Source: an uncultured Lachnospiraceae bacterium (GTDB lineage: Bacteria > Bacillota > Clostridia > Lachnospirales > Lachnospiraceae). From it: DNA of 64,000 nucleotides. The DNA lies in assembly GCA_900548905.1 (NCBI GenBank), contig URMK01000028.1, forward strand, positions 1 through 64,000, in the 5' to 3' direction. The position numbers and the translations under genes were made by a program. The notes beneath the pieces were generated by a model. That model was not told the DNA's origin. It saw nothing but the letters and a program-made list of their open reading frames with translations, and did no database searches. Every line of letters begins with the position of its first letter. The first letter of the stretch is position 1. This document shows, piece after piece, positions 8,456-18,122 of this stretch.

Positions 8456-8522
8456 TAAACAAAAAAACAAAAACGCCGGGACGGGGAGAGAGCCGTTCCG
8501 GGATTAACAGGAGGATAACAGC

Positions 8523-9938
8523 ATGCAGAAAACAGATATCGGTGTCATAGGGCTTGCCGTAATGGGCAGAAGCCTTGCGCTTAATATGGCGGATCACGGA
8601 TTTAAGGTAGGGGGATATAACCGGAGCCATGAGGTAACGGAAGCTTTGGTAAAAGAACATCCCCATGATAATTTTATCCCTTTTTATGAATTGGAAGAAT
8701 TGGTGGACTCTCAGGAACGCCCGAGGAAATTTTTGATCATGGTGAAAGCAGGCAGGCCGGTGGATTTAGTGATTGAACAGCTTGTGCCTCTGCTGGAAGA
8801 AGGAGATATGATTCTGGATGGAGGAAATTCTTTCTTTGAGGATACGATCCGAAGGGAGAAAAGTCTGAAGGAAAAAGGAATCTATTACTTTGGAACCGGC
8901 GTTTCCGGGGGAGAAAAAGGCGCCCGCTTCGGCCCGTCCATCATGCCCGGCGGTGACAGGAAAGGCTACGCCCATGTGGCGCCTGTCCTGGAAGCTATCG
9001 CAGCAAAGGCGCAGGGCGAACCCTGCTGTGCCTATATGGGACCGGATGGGGCCGGACATTATGTGAAAATGGTGCATAACGGCATTGAATATGCGGATAT
9101 GCAGCTGATTGCGGAGGCCTATCTGCTGCTTAAATATGTGGGTGGTTACAGCAATGAGGAATTGGCGGCTATTTTTGACGAATGGAACCGGAGGGAGCTG
9201 AAAAGCTATCTGATCGGAATCACTGCAGGAATATTCCGGGAAAAGGATGATCTGAGCGGGCAGGAGCTTCTGGATGTAATTCTGGACAGTGCCGGCCAGA
9301 AAGGCACCGGACGCTGGACCAGCCTGGAATCCCTGAAACAAGGGGTGAACGTATCCATGATTACGGCGGCCTGCAATGCCAGAGACATGTCTAACCGCGT
9401 GGAAGAACGCAAAGCGGCAAAGACGCTTTTCACCTCTTTGCAGGAAAAGAGGGCCGTGGATAAAAAAGAATTCGGGGAACAGGTACGAAAAGGGCTGTAT
9501 ACTGCGAAAATCATTGCCTATGCCCAGGGATTTGAACTGCTCGCACACGCTTCCGGAGAATACGGATGGAGTCTGGATTACGGAAGGATTGCGGCGATTT
9601 TCAGGGCCGGCTGCATTATTCAGGCCGATTTCCTGGATGATATTACCCGTGCCTATGAAACGAATCCCGATTTGAAAAATCTGATGCTGGATCCGTTTTT
9701 CCTGGAACGGGTCAACACCGGGCAGGAAAGCCTGCGTCAAATCCTTACCATGGGTATTATAAATGGAATCCCGGTTCCCGCCATGAGCCAGGCCGCAGCT
9801 TACCTGGATGCATTCCGGGGAATGCCGGTGGGGGCAAATCTGATCCAGGCCCAGAGGGACTGTTTCGGGGCCCATACCTACGAACGAAATGACAGGGAAG
9901 GAACGTTCCACCATGATTGGAGGTTAATCAATGAGTGA
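8523..9938 (+). CDS. gnd: 6-phosphogluconate dehydrogenase, decarboxylating
   Basis: Oxidises 6-phosphogluconate to ribulose 5-phosphate and CO2 with NAD(P)+. At 471 residues it has the standard length. The N-terminal Rossmann fold has GLAVMGRSLALNM, the signature DGGNSFFEDT and the substrate loop GTGVSGGEKGARFGPSIMPGG; catalytic K and H lie in HYVKMVHNGIEY. The ATG at 8523 follows AGGAGG. Its end overlaps zwf by 8 bp. A short hairpin (about 8473-8500) lies in the gap behind the lactonase gene but has no T run. Confidence 0.95.
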   Translation: MQKTDIGVIGLAVMGRSLALNMADHGFKVGGYNRSHEVTEALVKEHPHDNFIPFYELEELVDSQERPRKFLIMVKAGRPVDLVIEQLVPLLEEGDMILDGGNSFFEDTIRREKSLKEKGIYYFGTGVSGGEKGARFGPSIMPGGDRKGYAHVAPVLEAIAAKAQGEPCCAYMGPDGAGHYVKMVHNGIEYADMQLIAEAYLLLKYVGGYSNEELAAIFDEWNRRELKSYLIGITAGIFREKDDLSGQELLDVILDSAGQKGTGRWTSLESLKQGVNVSMITAACNARDMSNRVEERKAAKTLFTSLQEKRAVDKKEFGEQVRKGLYTAKIIAYAQGFELLAHASGEYGWSLDYGRIAAIFRAGCIIQADFLDDITRAYETNPDLKNLMLDPFFLERVNTGQESLRQILTMGIINGIPVPAMSQAAAYLDAFRGMPVGANLIQAQRDCFGAHTYERNDREGTFHHDWRLINE

Positions 9939-11325
9939 GAAAAATACATTTACCATTTTCGGAGGAACAGGGGATCTGACCTTCCGGAAGCTGCTTCCTG
10001 CCCTGTACAACATGGAAATGACGGGAAGCAATACCTTTGATACGCAGATCGTGGTGATAGGCAGGCGGGATTATACCAGCAGCGCCTACCGGGAACTGGC
10101 CAGGGGCTGGGTGGAAAAGTTCACGAGGCTTCACTTCCGGGAAGAGGTGTATTCAGAAATAGCGGAACGGATTCTATATTATCGCATGGATTTCACAAAA
10201 GAAGAAGCGTATGAGGAACTGAATGCTTTTTACCGTGAAATAGGGGCGGAGAACCATGTTTTTTACTTTGCGGTCGCTCCCCGGTTTTTCCCTGTCATCG
10301 TACAGGGGCTGAAGAAGGTGGAAGGAGCGCGTGGGGGAAAGGTGGTTCTGGAGAAGCCTTTCGGGGAAAACCTGGAGGCTGCCGCAGCGCTGAATGAAAA
10401 GATGGAAGCTTTCTTTTCTCCGGATCATATATACCGAATTGATCACTACCTGGGCAAAGAGATGGTGCGCAATATCCAGACCATCCGGTTTGCCAATCCT
10501 ATTTTCAGCAATGTATGGGATGCGGCGCATATCCGGTGCATACAGATTTCCGCCATGGAAGAGGTGGGGGTGGAGACCCGGGGCAGTTATTATGACCACA
10601 GCGGTGCATTAAAGGACATGATGCAGAACCACTTGTTCCAGATCCTTTCTATCGTTGCAATGGAACAGCCCCAAACCTCTGCGGTGGAGGATATGCACCG
10701 GGAACAGATGAAGGTGCTTTCGGCGCTGGTTATGCCGGAGGATATAGCCGGCAATATGGTGCTCGGGCAGTATGGGGGATATCGGGAGGAGCCGAACGTT
10801 GCGCCGGATTCCGATACGGAAACCTATGCGGCAGTCCGCCTTTTGGTGGACAATGACAGGTGGAGGGGAATGCCCTTTTATATCCGGACCGGGAAGAAGC
10901 TGGGAGAAAGGGAAATGCAGGTTGCCGTGGTATTTAAAAGCCCTTCCCCGGAGGTGGAATCCAATATCCTGAATATCCGGATACAGCCAACAGAAGGCGT
11001 ATATCTGCAGTTTAACATTAAGAGGCCGGGAGAAACGGATGATATTATCCAGGCAAAAATGGATTTTTGCCAAAGCTGTTCCCTGGAACATCATCTGAAT
11101 ACGCCGGAGGCTTATGAAAGGTTAATAGGCGCCTGCTTCCGTGGGGAGCGCTCCTGGTTTTCCCAATGGGATCAGGTGGGAATCAGCTGGAGATATGTAG
11201 ATGCGGTGAAGGAAGCATACCGCAGCAGCGGCCTGCCTCTTGCTTCCTATGAACCGGGAAGCAACGGGCCGCAGGAAGCGGAGCGGCTTCTCGCGGTGTA
11301 TGGGGATACGTGGTTTGATAAATGA
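9931..11325 (+). CDS. zwf: Glucose-6-phosphate 1-dehydrogenase
   Basis: First enzyme of the oxidative pentose-phosphate pathway (glucose 6-phosphate to 6-phosphogluconolactone). The nucleotide fold is seen as TIFGGTGDLTFRKLLPAL, the active-site signature as RIDHYLGKEMV (the conserved His/Lys motif), and VVLEKPFGEN is present. It has 464 residues, slightly short for the family but with no missing block. It overlaps gnd by 8 bp. Last gene of the operon; a GC hairpin follows at 11397. Confidence 0.95.
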   Translation: MSEKNTFTIFGGTGDLTFRKLLPALYNMEMTGSNTFDTQIVVIGRRDYTSSAYRELARGWVEKFTRLHFREEVYSEIAERILYYRMDFTKEEAYEELNAFYREIGAENHVFYFAVAPRFFPVIVQGLKKVEGARGGKVVLEKPFGENLEAAAALNEKMEAFFSPDHIYRIDHYLGKEMVRNIQTIRFANPIFSNVWDAAHIRCIQISAMEEVGVETRGSYYDHSGALKDMMQNHLFQILSIVAMEQPQTSAVEDMHREQMKVLSALVMPEDIAGNMVLGQYGGYREEPNVAPDSDTETYAAVRLLVDNDRWRGMPFYIRTGKKLGEREMQVAVVFKSPSPEVESNILNIRIQPTEGVYLQFNIKRPGETDDIIQAKMDFCQSCSLEHHLNTPEAYERLIGACFRGERSWFSQWDQVGISWRYVDAVKEAYRSSGLPLASYEPGSNGPQEAERLLAVYGDTWFDK

Positions 11326-11396
11326 AATGATTTTGCGGTTAAGACGATGGAAGCGGCAGGGAAGAAAAAGGCCGCAGCCGGAAAAACCGCGGTACG

Positions 11397-11418
11397 GCCC
11401 TCCGCCTGCGCGGAGGGC
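11397..11418 (+). terminator. GC-rich hairpin after zwf (weak terminator)
   Basis: GCCCTCCGC (11397-11405) pairs with GCGGAGGGC (11410-11418), 9 bp with a 4-nt loop. There is no T run after it, so termination is uncertain. Confidence 0.5.
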
Positions 11419-11495
11419 TGTCTCACGCTTCGGACAGCTTGTTTCCGGGCTTTCCGGCAGCCGGATTCCCGGTCTATACAGGATGCCCGCATACA

Positions 11496-11523
11496 TTGTC
11501 AAGCTCTTTTTTTATGTTATAAT
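11496..11523 (+). promoter_or_regulatory. Promoter of the first kinase/regulator pair
   Basis: TTGTCA at 11496-11501, 16 nt, TATAAT at 11518-11523, about 85 nt before the kinase start. Confidence 0.65.
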
Positions 11524-11609
11524 GATGATGCGCGTCTGCCGGGAGAACCCGGCGGAACAGGCGGGTGCATTGGAGCAGACTATAACATTGCCAAGGGAGC
11601 GGATTTAAA

Positions 11610-13274
11610 ATGAAAAAACTGCAGTTTATGCAATCGGGGTATTTTATTCTGTTAACCTCCTTCTTCGTAGTCTTTTTATTTGCAGTATTTAATATTTTCA
11701 CCATCAAACATTTCAATAAGAGAATCGAAGAAATCTATAAGAATTCACTTAATTATTCAAGTAACTATTGGGCAGATCAATTCTATGTGGCGAACAGAGA
11801 ACTGACTTCCCTTATCAATAAAAATGACAGTACGGACTATAATCTGATCTGTGATTCTTCCGACCCTGCCTTCGTTGCGGAAAGAAGCTCCGATTTACAG
11901 AGGGATTTAACCAATCTGTCTCTTCTTAACGATAACAGAATTGTTTATTTTGTTTTTATCCCGGATAAGGATATCATGCTGTCCTCCATTTCCTATTTGG
12001 ATTATTTCCAGGAAACGGAAAATGAGGAGTTGAAAAAATTTATTCTGAATTCCCAGGTGAATAATTCGGCAGTCTGGAAAGATATCAAGCTGGGAGATAA
12101 CTATTATTTTCTGCATTTGTATGAACAAAAAGGCGGCTTCGGAGGCTGTTATATCAGCTGTGAAAATGTACTTCGGGATATCATGCCGCAGGATCAGGAA
12201 AGCAATGTTTCCCTTTTGAATATGGATGGTTCGGTTTTCTATGCGGAGAAGGATGCACAGGAGTATAAGAATTACTTTGTATTTTCCCGTGCCATCCGCA
12301 TGATCAATAAGAAAATTTCCATAGAAATCCCTCATGTCAATTTTGTCAGCAGCGGCTCCTATCTGTTTATTATCATTATTATTGCGATAATTGCGTCCAT
12401 CCTTCTGATAACCATTGCCTTGTTTTACCAGGAACAGTCGGTGTTCAAACCTCTTACCAAACTAAAAAATGCCATGGAGGAATTCAGCGGCGGCAATACG
12501 GAGGTCAGGCTGAAGGAGCGGACCTCCAATCATGAAATCACGGTGCTGTATCATACGTTCAACCATATGGCGGAACAGATTATCAACCTGAAAATAGATG
12601 TGTATAAAGCCAGCCTGGAAAAACAAAAGGTGTATAACCAGTTTCTGCGGGTACAGATACAGCCTCATTTCTATACCAATATCTTAAATCTGATCTATAC
12701 CCTGGCAAGCATCAAGGACTATGGCACAATCAAGGATCTTACCAAAAACATGGCAGAATATTTCCGGTATCTTTTATCCCTGAAAGAGGATTATGTGTTT
12801 TTGGAGGACGAACTGCAGTGTATTGCCCGATATGCACAGGTACAGAAAATAAGGTACCAGGATAATTTCCAGATGAAGATTACCTGTAATGCAGATGCCG
12901 ATACCGAAAAAATACCGCCCCTGCTGATTCAGACCTTTATGGAAAACAGTATTAAGCACAATATCATGCTGGTACAGGATTTGGAAATTAGGCTGTTGGT
13001 TGAAGAAGCGGGAGACATGCTCCACATTATCGTGAAAGATAACGGTCTCGGTTTCCCCGAGGATACACTGGACAAGCTGAACCGGGGGGAGGATATAGAA
13101 GAGGACGGCAGACACATCGGAATTATGAACGTGAAAAACCGTCTTCAGGTGTTATACCGGGGGCAGGCCGCTGTCAGCATCCAAAATGAGAATAAGGGTT
13201 CCAGGGTTGCCGTCAGCATTCCCCGAATCAGGAAGGAGGAGAATACGCAGAGTGAATATATTACTTGTAGATGA
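11610..13274 (+). CDS. YesM-type sensor histidine kinase (first glycan locus)
   Basis: Membrane sensor kinase of the HisKA_7TM-less YesM/LytS-like (His_kinase Pfam) class that usually senses extracellular sugars or the loaded binding protein. One membrane helix lies at about 11-31 and one at about 245-272, enclosing an extracytoplasmic dCache-like domain. A HAMP linker follows, then the phospho-acceptor box QIQPHFYTNILNL (H353), then ATPase motifs IQTFMENSIKHN and DNGLGFPEDTL. The box normally reads NPHFLYN; here Gln replaces Asn and the aromatic order is changed, so it is a divergent member. It overlaps the regulator gene (GTG at 13252) by 23 bp. Confidence 0.9.
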   Translation: MKKLQFMQSGYFILLTSFFVVFLFAVFNIFTIKHFNKRIEEIYKNSLNYSSNYWADQFYVANRELTSLINKNDSTDYNLICDSSDPAFVAERSSDLQRDLTNLSLLNDNRIVYFVFIPDKDIMLSSISYLDYFQETENEELKKFILNSQVNNSAVWKDIKLGDNYYFLHLYEQKGGFGGCYISCENVLRDIMPQDQESNVSLLNMDGSVFYAEKDAQEYKNYFVFSRAIRMINKKISIEIPHVNFVSSGSYLFIIIIIAIIASILLITIALFYQEQSVFKPLTKLKNAMEEFSGGNTEVRLKERTSNHEITVLYHTFNHMAEQIINLKIDVYKASLEKQKVYNQFLRVQIQPHFYTNILNLIYTLASIKDYGTIKDLTKNMAEYFRYLLSLKEDYVFLEDELQCIARYAQVQKIRYQDNFQMKITCNADADTEKIPPLLIQTFMENSIKHNIMLVQDLEIRLLVEEAGDMLHIIVKDNGLGFPEDTLDKLNRGEDIEEDGRHIGIMNVKNRLQVLYRGQAAVSIQNENKGSRVAVSIPRIRKEENTQSEYITCR

Positions 13275-14568
13275 TGAAGTAATTGTAGTTACCTTACTGA
13301 AAAAACATATTGATTGGAAAGGGCTTGGAATTGACGAGGTATTTACCGCCTACACAGCCATGGAAGCCAGAGCGATATGCTCGGGAAATAAAATAGATAT
13401 TATTGTCTGCGATATTGAGATGCCGCAGGAAAACGGTCTCTATTTTCTGGCGTGGGTGAGGGAAAAATTCCCTGCAATTGTGAAAATTATCCTGACAGGT
13501 TATCCGGATTTCAAATATGCACAGGATGCCATTAATATCGGTGTCATAAAGTATCTGCTGAAACCCGTCAGCTTTGAGGAACTTTCAGAGACTGTCAGGC
13601 TCGCCGCAGATGAAATTACAAAAAGGGAGAAGGAAAAGCTTCAGGTATCAGCCGTACAGCACCGGCCGGATCCTAAAAGGGAGGAAAAGATTTTTTATAC
13701 CAATCTGCTCACAGGGGATATTCTGCCCTTTACGGAATTTATTGATAAGGCATTGAAAACAGGCTGCCTTACAAGGGACGCCATGGAGCCGAAGGGGCTG
13801 GTATATATACGTCTGGTCGGCGCGCGGGTGCAGATGAAAAACAACAGTATTTTATTGTTTGCCTTAGGTAATATTGCGGAGGAACTTTTTCCCGACATAA
13901 CGGAAGTCCACTTGTGGGATAATATATTCTGGATTGTGAAAGCGGGGCATGACAAGGCTCAGTTGTATAAAATGTGTGAATTATTTATATCCAAGCTGAA
14001 GGGGCGGTTCCCGGGAGAGATTTTTGCGTATTATATTTCTGCGGGGCATTCGGTTTATCCTGTCAGCCTGGAAACATTAGCGGAACGATCCGGGGATTTA
14101 AGGCATGCCGCCGTGCATTACCGGAATGTGGGGCAGTTCATCTATGATGCGGACGAGTTGATGGAAAAAGCTATGGATACGGAAAACGGAGAACCGCATC
14201 CGTCCGCATGGGCGGTGGTGGAAGCTGTAAAAGAGTATGTACATGCGCATTATATGGAGGATATCAGCAGACAGGACATGGAGGCATGTGTGCATTTGAA
14301 CGGGGATTACCTGAACCGTATTTTTAAAAAGGCCACCGGCTATTCCCTGGTTCAATATATCCAATATTACCGTATACTGGTTTCCAGGCGTTTGTTAGCA
14401 GAGCGGAAGTGTACGATAACGGAGGTGGGGACAAAGGTGGGCTTTGATACGCCTTCCTATTTTGCAAAGGTTTTCAGAAAGTGGACAAATATGACTCCCA
14501 ATGAATATTATAACAGCTGTGATTCCAAGTCAGGTACTCCGCCGGAATCAGATAACCCGCAGGCATAG
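13252..14568 (+). CDS. AraC-type (YesN-like) response regulator, first glycan locus
   Basis: Receiver domain at residues 1-120 (VDDE acidic pair near residue 8, phospho-acceptor D54 in VCDIEMP, KPVSFEEL lysine), a variable middle, and a C-terminal AraC helix-turn-helix pair (LNRIFKKATGYSLVQYIQ and FAKVFRKWTNMTPNEY). I chose the GTG at 13252 (NILLVDDE), 11 nt after GGAGGA; the longer frame to 13186 only adds residues that overlap the kinase and look non-native. Known YesN-type proteins activate the neighbouring importer, here the lipoprotein gene at 14683. Confidence 0.9.
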   Translation: MNILLVDDEVIVVTLLKKHIDWKGLGIDEVFTAYTAMEARAICSGNKIDIIVCDIEMPQENGLYFLAWVREKFPAIVKIILTGYPDFKYAQDAINIGVIKYLLKPVSFEELSETVRLAADEITKREKEKLQVSAVQHRPDPKREEKIFYTNLLTGDILPFTEFIDKALKTGCLTRDAMEPKGLVYIRLVGARVQMKNNSILLFALGNIAEELFPDITEVHLWDNIFWIVKAGHDKAQLYKMCELFISKLKGRFPGEIFAYYISAGHSVYPVSLETLAERSGDLRHAAVHYRNVGQFIYDADELMEKAMDTENGEPHPSAWAVVEAVKEYVHAHYMEDISRQDMEACVHLNGDYLNRIFKKATGYSLVQYIQYYRILVSRRLLAERKCTITEVGTKVGFDTPSYFAKVFRKWTNMTPNEYYNSCDSKSGTPPESDNPQA

Positions 14569-14597
14569 AGAAAAAGTCGAAATTGTTCTATTACTTG

Positions 14598-14632
14598 GTC
14601 GGTTTTGTTGTTGAGACAAAGCCGGCTTTTTT
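14598..14632 (+). terminator. Terminator or attenuator between regulator and importer
   Basis: An 11-bp stem with two G-U pairs (14598-14608 with 14616-14626) and a run of T from 14627. It stands between the regulator and the lipoprotein gene, so importer expression may need a separate promoter or partial read-through. Confidence 0.7.
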
Positions 14633-14682
14633 ATTACACTTTAGTTGTAAAACAATTGTGGCAGAAATACAAGGAGGGTGTT

Positions 14683-16251
14683 ATGTTACGAAAAAGGATC
14701 CATATTTTATTAACGGCGGCAATGATAGCCGGACTTATGGCGGGCTGCGGTTCTGCAGGACAGAGTCCTTCAGAGAGCGGAGCGGCACAAGGAAGCACAG
14801 GGACGGAAACAGCAGCGGAAAGTGCCGGAGATTACCAAAGCGGTACAAAGGCGGAAGATCGTTCCGGGCAGGAGCCATATACCGTACGAATTGTTGCGGA
14901 TGGCTATGGTTCAGAAGAAGCCTGTGCAGAGATCGGGGCGGCAGTTTCGGAAATTACAAAAGCCAAGTTTAATACGGAGGTTGAAATTGTCCGTTATGAT
15001 TTTTCCACCTATGTGGACAAGGTACAGACAGAACTGGCTTCCGGAGAAAAAATAGATTTGCTCGGAGGAGTATCCCAGCTTCCGATTCCCAGTGCAGCAA
15101 GCCAGGGACAAGTACTTGCTTTAAATGAGCTTCTGGAATCGGATGGCCAGGATATCCTGGCAGATATCAGCAGTGAGGATTTGGCGTCTACGTCTATAGA
15201 AGGCCAGGTTTACGCCGTACGTAATAATAAGGAGCTTGGTCTTGGCCTTGGTTTCGCATGCAATACACAAATGCTGGAATCCCTCGGCGTTGATTACAGC
15301 AATATCAGGACGGAGGCCGATATGGAACCTATCCTGCGGGCGGTAAAAGAAAAATACCCGGATTGTTATCCGTTTGCTTCAGACAGCGGCGCAATGGGAG
15401 ACTATATGTATGCCATTGACTGGCTGGGAAGAGATTTCGGGGTATTGACAGATTCGTTCAGCGATGACACGACAGTAGTTAATTTCTTTACCTCTGACGA
15501 GTATTACGAACTGTGCAGCCGCAGATATGAATGGTCCCAAAATGGTCTGATAATGCCGGATGCCAGTATCAATACGGAACAGGTTACCAGCCTTATGGGA
15601 GCCGGAAAAGCATTTTGCGCAACGACGGAAACGAAACCGGGCATTGAATCCCAATGGGAGAGAAACACGGGAATTGATATTACCATCATCAATATTGTGC
15701 CTTATTATACCACCACCAGCAATCTGAACAATTACTGGTATATCCCTTACACAAGTGAACAGCCGGACAGGGCTATGCAGATTTTGAACGAAATGTACTC
15801 CAATCCTGATGTGGCAAACCTTCTTATCTATGGTGTGGAAGGAAAATACTATGAATTTGTGGATGAAGAAAAGGGAGTAATCGGCTATCCGGAAGGAGTA
15901 ACCTCTGATGATTTGGGCTGGACGGTTACCGCATGGCATTTCCCGAATGAGCTGATCGCGCATAAGTGGGTTACAGACGGTCCTGATATCTGGGAAGATA
16001 CCATAGCATTCAATAAAGACTGCCATCCGTCTGTTGCGAAAGGGTTTGTCTGGGACAGTACGGATGTGACAAATGAAGTGGTGGCTTGTACAACAGTCCT
16101 CAATAAATACAAGAAAGGCCTGGAAACGGGAGACGTGGATCCTGACTCCGTATGGGAGCAGATGACACAGGAATTTGAGGAAGCCGGTATCCGGAAGATT
16201 TTGACGGAAAAACAAAAACAGCTGGATAACTGGCTGGCGGGGCAAGTATGA
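14683..16251 (+). CDS. Sugar ABC importer, lipoprotein substrate-binding protein
   Basis: Extracytoplasmic lipoprotein that captures an oligosaccharide for the permeases that follow. The signal peptide runs MLRKRIHILL to lipobox LMAGC (Cys22), followed by a Ser/Gly/Glu-rich tether, then a family 1 solute-binding domain (522 residues, the long LplA/YtcQ-like type). The ATG at 14683 follows AAGGAGGG with a 2-nt tail; an in-frame upstream ATG at 14605 would break the signal peptide. Its stop overlaps the first permease by 4 bp. The substrate is not readable from sequence; the GH5 enzyme in the operon suggests a beta-glucan or mannan oligosaccharide. Confidence 0.88.
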   Translation: MLRKRIHILLTAAMIAGLMAGCGSAGQSPSESGAAQGSTGTETAAESAGDYQSGTKAEDRSGQEPYTVRIVADGYGSEEACAEIGAAVSEITKAKFNTEVEIVRYDFSTYVDKVQTELASGEKIDLLGGVSQLPIPSAASQGQVLALNELLESDGQDILADISSEDLASTSIEGQVYAVRNNKELGLGLGFACNTQMLESLGVDYSNIRTEADMEPILRAVKEKYPDCYPFASDSGAMGDYMYAIDWLGRDFGVLTDSFSDDTTVVNFFTSDEYYELCSRRYEWSQNGLIMPDASINTEQVTSLMGAGKAFCATTETKPGIESQWERNTGIDITIINIVPYYTTTSNLNNYWYIPYTSEQPDRAMQILNEMYSNPDVANLLIYGVEGKYYEFVDEEKGVIGYPEGVTSDDLGWTVTAWHFPNELIAHKWVTDGPDIWEDTIAFNKDCHPSVAKGFVWDSTDVTNEVVACTTVLNKYKKGLETGDVDPDSVWEQMTQEFEEAGIRKILTEKQKQLDNWLAGQV

Positions 16252-17165
16252 AAAATAGGAAAAAAAGGATTCCTTTCAATTGGGCTTTATATTGCATGCT
16301 GATTCCGGGATTTCTCTATCTGCTGTTCAACAACTACATACCTATGGCTTTTACCGTGATAGCTTTTAAAAAATATAATTTCCAAAAAGGTATTTGGGGA
16401 AGCGATTTTATCGGCCTGGAGAATTTCAAATCCCTTTTTTCCACAAGGGACTCCTGGATAATATTGCGCAATACGGTAGGGTATAACCTTGTTTTTATTG
16501 CGATCGGCTTGTTTGCCGGGGTAGGGATTGCTATTCTTCTGGATGAACTTCATTCAAGAAAAGGAAAGCGGCTTTATCAGATGTCATATCTGATTCCTTA
16601 TATGATTTCCATTACGGTAGTCAGCTATATTGTATATGCACTGCTGAGTACGGATACCGGATTCATTAACAACAGTATACTGGCTCCTCTCGGGAAAAAA
16701 AAGATATCCTGGTATGCACAGCCTGGTTACTGGCCTTTTATACTGGTGGCGGTCAATCAGTGGAAATGGCTGGGTTATAACTCGATTATTTATTATTCTT
16801 CGGTTATCGGTATTGATTCCAGCTATTACGAAGCGGCTACCATAGACGGTGCCGCCAGATTTCAGCGCATCCGGTATATTACTATACCGATAATCCGTTC
16901 CACCATCATTACCATGACCTTGTTGCAGCTCGGCAGTATATTCCGTTCGGATTTCGGTTTGTTCTATCAGGTGCCTATGGACAGCAGTGCCCTGATGAAT
17001 GTGACAAATACAATTGATACCTATGTTTACCGGGGCATAAAAAGCGTGGGTACTTTGGGCATGTCATCGGCAGCAGGACTGTACCAGTCTGTGGTTGGTT
17101 TTGTATTCATTTTAATTGCTAACGGCGTCGTGAGAAAAATTGACAGGGACAGCGCTATATTCTGA
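16248..17165 (+). CDS. Sugar ABC importer permease, LplB type
   Basis: Inner-membrane permease with about six transmembrane helices (305 residues). The EAA loop, which docks to the ATPase, reads YEAATIDGAARFQRIRYITIP. The start overlaps the lipoprotein stop (ATGA). No ATPase gene is in the locus, as is usual for these importers, which share a common MsmX-like ATPase encoded elsewhere. Confidence 0.9.
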   Translation: MKNRKKRIPFNWALYCMLIPGFLYLLFNNYIPMAFTVIAFKKYNFQKGIWGSDFIGLENFKSLFSTRDSWIILRNTVGYNLVFIAIGLFAGVGIAILLDELHSRKGKRLYQMSYLIPYMISITVVSYIVYALLSTDTGFINNSILAPLGKKKISWYAQPGYWPFILVAVNQWKWLGYNSIIYYSSVIGIDSSYYEAATIDGAARFQRIRYITIPIIRSTIITMTLLQLGSIFRSDFGLFYQVPMDSSALMNVTNTIDTYVYRGIKSVGTLGMSSAAGLYQSVVGFVFILIANGVVRKIDRDSAIF

Positions 17166-17204
17166 ATCGCAGCTGTAGGCCGCGATTATTGAGGAAAGGA
17201 TGAC

Positions 17205-18092
17205 ATGGTAAAAAGAGATAACGCATTTCAGATAATGGCTCACATCATATTGTTTTTATTGGCACTGTTCTGTATCCTGCCGTTATTATTGCTTTTTTCT
17301 TCTTCCTTCAGCAATGAGACGGCTATTCTCCATGAGGGATACCGGCTTCTGCCGAAGGAATTTGATTTAACAGCGTATCAGTATATCGTAAATGGATCCA
17401 GCGGAATCCTGCGTTCTTATGGAATATCCGCCCTAATCACAATAGGCGGGACACTTGCAAATCTTCTCCTTACCATTCTTTATGCATACCCCATTTCAAG
17501 AGGAGATTTAAAAGGAAGGACCTTCTTTTCCTTCTTTCTGTTCTTTACGATACTCTTTAACGGCGGACTGATTCCTACTTATATGATGTGGACCAATACA
17601 TTTCATATTAAGAATTCTTATCTGGCCTATATTCTGCCCAATTTGCTGGTAAACGGTTTTTATGTCATCATGGCCAGAAACTTTTTCGCTTCCAATATTC
17701 CCGCAGCGCTGCTGGAATCCGCCAAAATGGACGGCGCAGGGGAATTCCGCATACTGCGGTATATCGTGCTGCCCATGTCCAGGCCAATCCTGGCTACCCT
17801 GGGGCTGTTCGTATCCCTGAACTACTGGAATGACTGGCAAAATGGTCTGTATTATATCAGTAATGACAAAATGTATACGATCCAGGTACTGCTGAACCGT
17901 ATGCTTCTGGATACCCTGTATATGCAGCAGGGTTTGGCAAAAACAATCAACAGCAGCATTGGGGCATCCATGCCGACGGCAACTCTGAAAATGGCGATAG
18001 CTGTTCTTGGCGCCATTCCGGTATTACTTATATTTCCTTTTATCTCCAAATATCTTACCGGCGGTATTGTGGTGGGTGCCGTAAAAGGATAG
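17205..18092 (+). CDS. Sugar ABC importer permease, LplC/YtcP type
   Basis: Second permease subunit of the importer (295 residues, six predicted helices). The EAA-like loop is LLESAKMDGAGEFRILRYIVLP, and the protein ends in the family-typical YLTGGIVVGAVKG. It sits 39 nt after the first permease, with GGAAAGGAT as ribosome site. It forms the channel together with the upstream permease. Confidence 0.9.
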   Translation: MVKRDNAFQIMAHIILFLLALFCILPLLLLFSSSFSNETAILHEGYRLLPKEFDLTAYQYIVNGSSGILRSYGISALITIGGTLANLLLTILYAYPISRGDLKGRTFFSFFLFFTILFNGGLIPTYMMWTNTFHIKNSYLAYILPNLLVNGFYVIMARNFFASNIPAALLESAKMDGAGEFRILRYIVLPMSRPILATLGLFVSLNYWNDWQNGLYYISNDKMYTIQVLLNRMLLDTLYMQQGLAKTINSSIGASMPTATLKMAIAVLGAIPVLLIFPFISKYLTGGIVVGAVKG

Positions 18093-18122
18093 CGACATAA
18101 AAAACAATTCAGGGAGGATTGC

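Noticed and set aside
8766..9914. 382-codon minus-strand frame opposite gnd
   Set aside because: Shadow of the highly conserved gnd gene.
11240..11613. Overlapping plus-strand frames between zwf and the kinase
   Set aside because: Arg/Pro-rich, overlap zwf or the kinase promoter, no family resemblance.
13186..13251. Longer N-terminus for the response regulator at 13252
   Set aside because: Adds an Arg-rich tail inside the kinase gene; the receiver fold begins at the GTG at 13252.
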